Shown here piece after piece: positions 7,665 through 13,583 of a stretch of DNA of 22,564 bases. Made by a program: the position numbers and the translations under genes. Positions within the stretch are counted from its first letter, which is position 1, and each line of letters starts with the position of its first letter. The DNA is taken from contig JAFAFV010000111.1 of assembly GCA_023423285.1 (NCBI GenBank), positions 1 through 22,564 on the forward strand, written 5' to 3'. Source of the DNA: Bacteroidota bacterium. Lineage in GTDB: Bacteria; Bacteroidota; Bacteroidia; Chitinophagales; Chitinophagaceae. Below the pieces are notes generated by a model. That model saw only the letters and a list, made by a program, of their open reading frames with translations. It was not told where the DNA came from and searched no databases.

Positions 7665-7735
7665 TTGACCCATAAGGATTCGAACCTTAACTGACTGAAC
7701 CAAAATCAGTAGTGCTACCATTACACCATGGGTCA
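7665..7735 (-). tRNA. tRNA-Gln (anticodon UUG)
   Basis: A complete 71-base cloverleaf on the minus strand: acceptor stem TGACCCA/TGGGTCA, D arm GTGT/GCAC, anticodon stem ACTGA/TCAGT with loop TTTTGGT giving anticodon TTG, T stem TAAGG/CCTTA around TTCGAAT, and discriminator A. The terminal CCA is not encoded. It reads CAA codons (and CAG by wobble). It has its own promoter at 7765-7796 and ends against a terminator hairpin. Confidence 0.97.
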
Positions 7736-7764
7736 ATAGCACCTTCCATTCGGTTTTGGGTGGG

Positions 7765-7796
7765 CAAAAATAAGTATTTTGACCTATCCGGGCAAA
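7765..7796 (-). promoter_or_regulatory. Consensus promoter for tRNA-Gln
   Basis: On the minus strand, TTTG (7796-7793), a 20-base spacer, then TATTTTTG (7772-7765): a full match to the Bacteroidota TTTG / TAnnTTTG promoter. The predicted start near 7758 puts about 23 bases of leader before the tRNA 5' end at 7735. Confidence 0.75.
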
Positions 7797-7880
7797 AGGT
7801 TTATCAAATTTATTTTAGACTGCTACAACCAAGCTGAGAAAAATCATATCACACGCACAGCTTTCTTAACCCTTAAAGGT

Positions 7881-7888
7881 TAAATTTG
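7881..7888 (+). promoter_or_regulatory. Predicted -7 element for mdh
   Basis: TAAATTTG matches TAnnTTTG 40 bases before the mdh ATG, giving a leader of about 34 bases. No good -33 TTTG is found at the usual distance. Confidence 0.4.
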
Positions 7889-7928
7889 CAAATACCCGAT
7901 TTATTATCAAATTAAAACATACATTTTT

Positions 7929-8858
7929 ATGAAAGTAACAGTTGTTGGCGCGGGAGCAGTGGGCGCCAGTTGTGCAGAATACATTGCAATCAAAAATTTT
8001 TGTTCCGAGATCGTTCTGGTTGATATTAAAGAAGGCTTTGCTGAAGGAAAAGCAATGGACCTGATGCAAACAGCATCTCTGAATGGTTTTGACACAAAAA
8101 TTACCGGCACTACCGGCGATTACTCCAAAACCGCGGGTTCGCACGTAGCTGTAATCACTTCCGGTATTCCACGCAAACCAGGTATGACACGCGAAGAACT
8201 GATCGGCATTAATGCCGGAATTGTAAAAGACGTTACGGCCCACCTAATAAAATATTCTCCTGATGTGATCATCATTGTGGTGAGCAACCCGATGGATACC
8301 ATGGCTTACCTGGTTCATAAAACTTCAGGCTTGCCAAAAGAACGTATTATAGGTATGGGTGGCGCTTTGGATAGTGCCCGCTTTAAATACAGGCTTGCAG
8401 AAGCTATGGAGTGCCCTATTTCTGACGTAGACGGCATGGTGATTGCCGCACACAGTGATACCGGCATGCTGCCCTTAATGACCAAAGCCACACGCAATGG
8501 CGTACCTGTCACTGCCTTCCTGAGCGAAGAACAGCAAAGCAGTGTGACAGAAGCAACGAAAGTGGGCGGCGCCACGCTTACAAAACTATTGGGTACTTCT
8601 GCATGGTATGCACCAGGTGCGGCTGTTTCAGTTATTGTACATTCCATTGCATGCGATCAAAAGAAAATGATCCCCTGCTCTGTAATGCTGGATGGTGAAT
8701 ATGGCGAAACTGACATTTGCCTTGGTGTTCCCTGCATCATTGGTAAGAATGGTATTGAAAAAATTGTTGATATAGAACTTACACCGGAAGAAAAAGATAA
8801 ATTTGCCACTGCAGCGAAAGCTGTAAGGGAGGTGAATGGTGATCTGAAAGATCTGTAA
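7929..8858 (+). CDS. mdh: Malate dehydrogenase
   Basis: A 309-residue NAD-dependent enzyme of the lactate/malate dehydrogenase family, interconverting malate and oxaloacetate in the citric acid cycle. Visible features: the dinucleotide fold GAGAVG (7-12) with Asp32 ending the second strand (NAD rather than NADP), the mobile loop IPRKPGMTRE with Arg82 (malate specificity) and Arg88, Arg151 in LDSARF with Asp148, and the catalytic His175. The catalytic segment reads AHSDTGMLPL, with Ser176 in place of the usual Gly of HGDT. The C-terminal half (GGATLTKLLGTSAWYAPGAA) is of the Bacteroidota type. It is monocistronic: promoter upstream and a strong terminator 27 bases after the stop. Confidence 0.96.
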   Translation: MKVTVVGAGAVGASCAEYIAIKNFCSEIVLVDIKEGFAEGKAMDLMQTASLNGFDTKITGTTGDYSKTAGSHVAVITSGIPRKPGMTREELIGINAGIVKDVTAHLIKYSPDVIIIVVSNPMDTMAYLVHKTSGLPKERIIGMGGALDSARFKYRLAEAMECPISDVDGMVIAAHSDTGMLPLMTKATRNGVPVTAFLSEEQQSSVTEATKVGGATLTKLLGTSAWYAPGAAVSVIVHSIACDQKKMIPCSVMLDGEYGETDICLGVPCIIGKNGIEKIVDIELTPEEKDKFATAAKAVREVNGDLKDL

Positions 8859-8884
8859 CTTTAAATTTTTATAAGCAGAAATTT

Positions 8885-8909
8885 CCGGGGCTGTGCCCCG
8901 GTTTTTTTT
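8885..8909 (+). terminator. Intrinsic terminator of mdh
   Basis: CCGGGGC (8885-8891) pairs with GCCCCGG (8895-8901) around a TGT loop, followed by eight T residues (8902-8909). This is a textbook strong terminator. Confidence 0.95.
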
Positions 8910-8960
8910 ATGGATGGGATTATTTTGCAAAGTATTTAAAACGCCAAAAATAAATTTCAT

Positions 8961-10061
8961 ATGCGCCTTGTTCTGTTAGGTTTATTAATATTGATCTCAG
9001 TTAGCACGTTTTCACAAAACAGGCTGAAGCCAGGCTTTGATGCAAGGGAATACCTCGCGCTGTTTTCCTTAGCACGTGGCCGTGTTGCATTTAGCGACAG
9101 CGTGCATAAAAAAGAAGGCCTGACTTATAAACAGGTTTACCGCTCACCGGAGGTGGGTTTAAAAAACCGGTGGAGCTTTTTCAGGCGCAGTGATGGTGTG
9201 GGCATTATTGATATCCGCGGAACAGTTGCCGATCAGACAAGCTGGCTGGCTAATTTTTACGCTGCCATGATACCCGCTAATGGCACGCTGCACTTAACCG
9301 ATTCCACATTGTTTCATTACAAATTTGCCAGCGATGACAAAGCTGCTGTGCACACAGGCTGGGCCGTATCGCTGGGCTTTATGGCCGCTGATATGTTACA
9401 GAAAATTAAAGAGCACTATACACTTGGCATGAGAGAGTTTTTTATTTTCGGGCACAGTCAGGGGGGTGCCATTGCTTTTCTTACCACCTCCTACCTGCTG
9501 CATCTGCAACAGGATGGACAACTACCAAAAGACATTCGTTTTAAAACCTATTGCAGCGCCGGACCCAAGCCCGGAAACATGAACTATGCTTACGACTACG
9601 AGTTTATGACAAGAGGTGGCTGGGCTTTTAATGTTGTAAACGCTGCAGATTGGGTACCTGAATCACCTTACACGGTGCAAACTTTGCAGGATATGCACGA
9701 GATCAACCCGTTGTTGCATACAAAGGGTATGTTGCAAAAACAAAACCTGTTGGTGAGAATGGTGGGCAACCGCGCCTTTAGAAGATTTAGTAACAGGCCG
9801 CGAAAACTGCAACAAAAGTATACCAATTTGTTTGGCAACACGCTGTACAATTTCGCCATTAAAAAGGCCATCCAGCAATACCAGAAGCCTGATTACTTTG
9901 CTTCATCCAATTACATGCGGGCAGGAGTACCAATCGTATTAATACCGGATGAAGAGTATCATCAGCAATTCAAATTTGATGAAAACAAAAAAGACTATTT
10001 TGTTCATCATCATTTTGCAGCTTATCTGTATTTAATTAAGAAATATTATCTCAATCAATAA
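8961..10061 (+). CDS. Secreted class-3-like lipase family protein
   Basis: A 366-residue protein with a signal peptide (MRLVLLGLLILISVSTFSQ, cleavage near residue 18). The mature part is an alpha/beta hydrolase of the class 3 lipase kind: the oxyanion-side strand GIIDIRGT (81-88), the nucleophile elbow FGHSQGG with Ser166, Asp230 in NAADWVPESP (the usual N-x-x-D-x-V-P context), and a candidate catalytic His among HHH at 349-351 in the C-terminal helix. Such enzymes hydrolyse acylglycerols or other esters outside the cytoplasm; the substrate here is unknown. It begins 51 bases after the mdh terminator. No consensus promoter stands clearly before it. Confidence 0.88.
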   Translation: MRLVLLGLLILISVSTFSQNRLKPGFDAREYLALFSLARGRVAFSDSVHKKEGLTYKQVYRSPEVGLKNRWSFFRRSDGVGIIDIRGTVADQTSWLANFYAAMIPANGTLHLTDSTLFHYKFASDDKAAVHTGWAVSLGFMAADMLQKIKEHYTLGMREFFIFGHSQGGAIAFLTTSYLLHLQQDGQLPKDIRFKTYCSAGPKPGNMNYAYDYEFMTRGGWAFNVVNAADWVPESPYTVQTLQDMHEINPLLHTKGMLQKQNLLVRMVGNRAFRRFSNRPRKLQQKYTNLFGNTLYNFAIKKAIQQYQKPDYFASSNYMRAGVPIVLIPDEEYHQQFKFDENKKDYFVHHHFAAYLYLIKKYYLNQ

Positions 10062-10122
10062 GCTTTCAAAAAACCAGGCATCAATAGCAAGTTCGCCCGC
10101 ACAATCCGAAATCGTTTTAGTA

Positions 10123-10160
10123 TTTCAGCCAGCCTGAAACAGAAAGCTATTGTATATTTG
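10123..10160 (+). promoter_or_regulatory. Predicted promoter and possible operator for the DUF1080 gene
   Basis: TATATTTG at 10153-10160 fits the -7 consensus. There is no -33 TTTG. Instead an inverted repeat TTTCAG-N5-CTGAAA (10123-10139) is centred about 36 bases before the predicted start near 10167, the place where an activator or repressor would bind. The leader to the ATG at 10291 would be about 124 bases. Confidence 0.45.
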
Positions 10161-10258
10161 AAACAAATCACTTAAAAATTGCGCAATGAAACGGAGCATG
10201 ATAAATTTATCTCAGACAGAGAAAAGTATAAGCGGAGTTCCATCCGACAAAAACATTA

Positions 10259-10272
10259 GCCCGCTTGCGGGC
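10259..10272 (+). promoter_or_regulatory. GC-rich hairpin in the leader of the DUF1080 gene
   Basis: GCCCGC (10259-10264) and GCGGGC (10267-10272) form a perfect inverted repeat ending 18 bases before the ATG at 10291. A stable 5-bp stem with a four-base loop could affect translation initiation or mRNA stability. It is not followed by a T-tract, so it is not a terminator. Confidence 0.4.
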
Positions 10273-10290
10273 GTACCAAAAAACATACGG

Positions 10291-11616
10291 ATGAAAAAAG
10301 GATTACTCTTACTACTGCTTATCGCATCCGCATCGCTATCAGCCCAAAACAACAACTGGCAAAACCTCTTCAACGGTAAAGACCTGAAAGGATGGAAACA
10401 ACTGAATGGTAATGCAAAATATGAAGTAAAGAACGGCGCGATCGTTGGCACTACCGTTTCTGGAGAACCCAACTCATTTTTGGCTACAGAAAAAGATTAC
10501 GGCGATTTTATACTGGAAGTGGATTTTTTAGTTGACAGTACCATGAACTCCGGCATCCAGTTTAGAAGCCTTAGCCTGCCTGAATACCGCAACGGGCGCG
10601 TGCATGGTTACCAGTTTGAGATTGACCCTTCACCACGGGGATGGAGCGGCGGCATTTACGATGAAGCGCGACGTGACTGGCTATATACCGGAGACTTGAA
10701 CCCATCTGCTAAAAACGCTTTTAAACAGGGCAAGTGGAACCGTGCCAGAGTAGAATGCATTGGCAACTCCATTCGCACCTGGCTGAATGGTGTGCCTGTG
10801 GCGCACGTGATAGATGATGTGACTTCAAAAGGTTTTATTGCATTGCAGGTGCATGCCATCAACAATAAAAAAGATGAAGGCAGGCAGATCAGCTGGAAAA
10901 ACGTTCGCATACAAACACAAAACATTAAACCTTCACCGCTACAGGGAGTTTTTATTGTAAACCTTATTCCAAATTATTTATCTGATGCAGAAAAAAAGAA
11001 TGGTGTTTCATTTTTATTTGACGGAAAAGACGTTTCGCAATGGCGCGGTGTAAACAAAGATGCTTTCCCGTCTAAAGGCTGGCAGGTTTCTGATGGCGCA
11101 TTAACCGTGCAGGCAGCGGGCGGTGGCGGAGATATTGTATCTAAAAAAGAATACGACGCATTCATTCTTCAGTTTGATTTTAAAATTACGGAAGGTGCTA
11201 ACAGCGGGGTAAAATATTTTGTAACCGAAGACAATAACCAGGCACTGGGCCTTGAGTACCAGATATTGGATGACGCAAAACATCCCGATGCAAAACAGGG
11301 CGTTGTGGGCAATCGTAAACTGGCATCGCTCTACGATCTAATTCCTGCTAAACCAGAGGGAAGAGCACGCAGGCCAATAGGACAATGGAACCGTGGTATG
11401 GTCATCGTATATCCTGACAACCGTATAGAACACTGGTTGAACGGCTGGAAATTGCTGGACTATCAGCGGGACGCGCCTTACTACAATGCCTTAGTGGCAC
11501 GCAGCAAATTTGCAGAAGTAAAAAACTTCGGGTTGAACCCCAAAGGCCATATTTTACTGCAGGATCATGGGGATGAAGTTTCTTTCAGAAGCATTAAGAT
11601 TACGGAACTGAAATAA
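10291..11616 (+). CDS. Secreted protein with two DUF1080 (3-keto-disaccharide hydrolase) domains
   Basis: A 441-residue protein. The frame is open from an ATG at 10186, but the signal peptide MKKGLLLLLLIASASLSAQ starts at 10291, so that start is chosen. Domain 1 (about 22-205) begins WQNLFNGKDLKGW and domain 2 (about 235-440) begins FLFDGKDVSQWRG; both show the DUF1080 pattern, including NSGIQFR and NSGVKYF strands, WNR segments, and WLNG turns. DUF1080 has a concanavalin-like jelly-roll fold and is linked to hydrolysis of 3-keto-glycosides; the exact substrate here is not known. It is probably periplasmic. Its transcript ends at a hairpin at 11624-11643, within the end of the convergent PepSY gene. 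Duplicated DUF1080 domains in one chain suggest two similar sugar-binding sites. Confidence 0.9.
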   Translation: MKKGLLLLLLIASASLSAQNNNWQNLFNGKDLKGWKQLNGNAKYEVKNGAIVGTTVSGEPNSFLATEKDYGDFILEVDFLVDSTMNSGIQFRSLSLPEYRNGRVHGYQFEIDPSPRGWSGGIYDEARRDWLYTGDLNPSAKNAFKQGKWNRARVECIGNSIRTWLNGVPVAHVIDDVTSKGFIALQVHAINNKKDEGRQISWKNVRIQTQNIKPSPLQGVFIVNLIPNYLSDAEKKNGVSFLFDGKDVSQWRGVNKDAFPSKGWQVSDGALTVQAAGGGGDIVSKKEYDAFILQFDFKITEGANSGVKYFVTEDNNQALGLEYQILDDAKHPDAKQGVVGNRKLASLYDLIPAKPEGRARRPIGQWNRGMVIVYPDNRIEHWLNGWKLLDYQRDAPYYNALVARSKFAEVKNFGLNPKGHILLQDHGDEVSFRSIKITELK

Positions 11617-11623
11617 TTTAGCT

Positions 11624-11643
11624 GTGGCTTAGCCACGCTTTTT
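11624..11643 (+). terminator. Terminator of the DUF1080 gene, overlapping the end of the convergent gene
   Basis: GTGGC (11624-11628) pairs with GCCAC (11632-11636) around a TTA loop, followed by GC and five T residues (11639-11643). The loop TTA is the complement of the TAA stop codon of the convergent PepSY gene. Confidence 0.65.
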
Positions 11644-12876
11644 CCACCAAATAATAAAACCCGTTATAGACAATGAGCAGGCTATAAGGCTAACGACCGA
11701 GTAAACAATAATACTCCACAGCCCCATAATCTCACCCGTATGCAATGGCTTTGCAATAGCCCGGAACTGATCATGCAACTCAAGGTTGCTATAGGCTTTC
11801 ACCTCGCGGATGGAACCTGTTGACGCAAACGTAATTTTTTCCGGAACAGTAAACCCGGCAAAGTGATTGTGATTCATTTTTGTAAATTCATAGGTAGCTG
11901 ATTGCGCATTGGGCAACTGAATTTGCAGAATGCCTTTGAATGGATAAATAGAATCTGCTTTGGTTAGCATTTGAGCCACAGTAATTTTTTGCTGTAGTGT
12001 GTCTGATTGCTTTTCTTTTTCCAGTGTGCCCAGCATTTTTGAAAAAGAAGCGGCTAGTTCTTTTTTAACTGATTCAGAAGCTTCTGTTGTTACAACTTGT
12101 TCGCCTCCTAGTCCTACAATGATCACGTTCTTCATCCACTGATAAGTAACATACAGACCGGTAACTCCAATGAAGAATAACAAAAGCATACTGTAAAAGC
12201 CCAGCACGTTATGAAGATCATAGTTAAGGCGGTAAAATTTTGCTTTCCATTTTATTAAAAATGCATTGCGCCAGTACTTCAATTTCTTAGGCAGCCACAA
12301 AACAAAACCAGAGATGAGCATAAAAAGAAAGATCAATACCGCTGCCCCGTTTATCTGTTTCCCCACTTCACCCAGCAGTAAATAGCGGTGAAACTCCAGC
12401 ATGAATGCAAAGAATGCATCGGGTTTATTGTTTTTAACACCTACAGGCCTGGCTGTGTAAGGATCGTAATACAAGGATATGCCCGCCGCTTCACGCCCTC
12501 GAGAAGATACAAGCACAGTTCTTCGCTCATCATGGTGTATTTCCACTGATGTGGCCTCGCCGTAATTTTTGTTGAAGTGTGTCAGCAGCGAATCAACAGG
12601 CTGCCTTATGGCACCCGCCTTTTCCACACGCAGCAGTTTACGGTTGAACAGATCGCTTACCTGATGCTTATAAGCATAAATGGCCCCGGACAGTGATACA
12701 GCAATAACGATGAGCGCTGATAAAAGTCCGAGCCACAAGTGCAGCACGGACATTATATATTTAAACCAGGATTCGTTTTTGCGTTTGCTGCGCAGTAGCT
12801 TTCGCTTTTTTGTCTTTTGCTTATTTCCCCGGTTTTCCAATACCATATTTTTCAACCAGTGAAAGATATTGTTCAT
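11629..12876 (-). CDS. PepSY-associated TM helix protein (iron-uptake membrane protein)
   Basis: A 415-residue inner-membrane protein. Four membrane segments lie near 42-69, 177-196, 223-246 and 385-411, with periplasmic PepSY-like regions between. The histidines typical of this family are present: His46 in VLHLWLGL, His163 in EFHRYLLLGEVG, His222 in DLHNVLGFY, and His379 in PLHTGEIMGLW. Such proteins usually accompany TonB-dependent siderophore receptors and are thought to help with heme-linked electron transfer or ferric reduction. The N-terminus is unusually basic (19-34). The ATG at 12876 overlaps the upstream lipoprotein gene by 56 bases; a second ATG at 12846 would shorten the overlap to 26. 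It is the third gene of the iron operon. Confidence 0.9.
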   Translation of the reverse strand: MNNIFHWLKNMVLENRGNKQKTKKRKLLRSKRKNESWFKYIMSVLHLWLGLLSALIVIAVSLSGAIYAYKHQVSDLFNRKLLRVEKAGAIRQPVDSLLTHFNKNYGEATSVEIHHDERRTVLVSSRGREAAGISLYYDPYTARPVGVKNNKPDAFFAFMLEFHRYLLLGEVGKQINGAAVLIFLFMLISGFVLWLPKKLKYWRNAFLIKWKAKFYRLNYDLHNVLGFYSMLLLFFIGVTGLYVTYQWMKNVIIVGLGGEQVVTTEASESVKKELAASFSKMLGTLEKEKQSDTLQQKITVAQMLTKADSIYPFKGILQIQLPNAQSATYEFTKMNHNHFAGFTVPEKITFASTGSIREVKAYSNLELHDQFRAIAKPLHTGEIMGLWSIIVYSVVSLIACSLSITGFIIWWKKRG

Positions 12877-13441
12877 ACTGCTGCGGCGTCATCAATTGCT
12901 GAAAAGCGCTTTTACGATTTACATCCAGTTCTTCGTAATATTTTTGATACACATCCGGCTTGCCATGATAGTTATCATGGTTAGCACGCAGCGTGGTGTA
13001 AAAAGCTTCATTGGCCAGGTCAAACTTAGAGGTTTGAGTGCTGTCTAAAACCAGTGCTGTTTTTATCAGTTCCATATTGTGCTTTTCCCGACCTTTACGC
13101 TCAATAGCTATTTCACGCTCATAAATGGCGTACTGTGCGGGATCAACAATTTTTTTTATTTCTGCATCCATTTCCGCCATAATTTGTTTAGATGCTTCTT
13201 CGGCCTTGGCTTTGTCTTCTTTTAAAGACTCGTAGGTTTCTTTCGATTTCTTACCATAACTTTCTGTAAGTTCATCAAACTTTTCAGCTGTAGTGGCATC
13301 CAATTTCATAGAGTCCTTAATCAGTGTGTAATTAATACGGCCGCCTTTGCGTCCGCCTTTTTGTTGTTCGCCTTTACAACCCATTGCTAATACAAATATA
13401 GCAAGTACGAAAAAGGTTAAAATTGCGTTTGTTGTTTTCAT
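12821..13441 (-). CDS. Lipoprotein with two repeated LTxxQ-like helical units
   Basis: A 206-residue lipoprotein: the N-terminal signal ends in LAMGC, with lipidated Cys22 followed by a Lys/Gly-rich linker. The mature part is helical and internally duplicated. LIKDSMKLDATTAEKF (40-55) matches LIKTALVLDSTQTSKF (125-140), and each unit ends about 61-62 residues later in DPAQYAIYE (100-108) or TPQQYEQYL (186-193). These endings resemble the LTxxQ motif of Spy/CpxP periplasmic proteins, so a chaperone, sensor or metal-related role is possible, but I do not recognise a named family. It sits between the TonB receptor and the PepSY protein in the same operon, 142 bases after the receptor. The neighbours point to iron uptake. 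Confidence 0.85.
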   Translation of the reverse strand: MKTTNAILTFFVLAIFVLAMGCKGEQQKGGRKGGRINYTLIKDSMKLDATTAEKFDELTESYGKKSKETYESLKEDKAKAEEASKQIMAEMDAEIKKIVDPAQYAIYEREIAIERKGREKHNMELIKTALVLDSTQTSKFDLANEAFYTTLRANHDNYHGKPDVYQKYYEELDVNRKSAFQQLMTPQQYEQYLSLVEKYGIGKPGK

Positions 13442-13463
13442 GTGTGTATTTTTTTAATACGCT

Positions 13464-13473
13464 GCTGCGCAGC
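13464..13473. repeat. 10-bp palindrome in the receptor-lipoprotein gap
   Basis: GCTGCGCAGC is a perfect palindrome, extendable to a GCTGC/GCAGC hairpin (13461-13473). It lies 22 bases before the lipoprotein start codon in the 142-base gap 13442-13583. It could be a processing or attenuation hairpin that lowers expression of the downstream genes relative to the receptor. No other feature is seen in the gap. Confidence 0.35.
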
Positions 13474-13583
13474 TGTTTTTAATTGTCACATGGAATTCGC
13501 CCAATGGCTTATTTCATGTTATGTTATGTTTTAAAACTTTAAAAACTGAAGCCAGTGCTCACTACCTTCAATAAGATTTTTGC

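Noticed and set aside
10061..10148. AGCTTTC and GAAAGCT inverted pair flanking the lipase-DUF1080 gap
   Set aside because: Seven-base arms 74 bases apart with no T-run; likely chance.
10186..10290. In-frame ATG giving the DUF1080 protein a 35-residue N-terminal extension
   Set aside because: The extension would bury a clear signal peptide that begins at the ATG at 10291; the upstream codons also contain the GC-rich leader hairpin.
13512..13532. Short tandem ATGTT-like repeat in the receptor-lipoprotein gap
   Set aside because: Only about three imperfect units in AT-rich intergenic DNA; no function can be argued.
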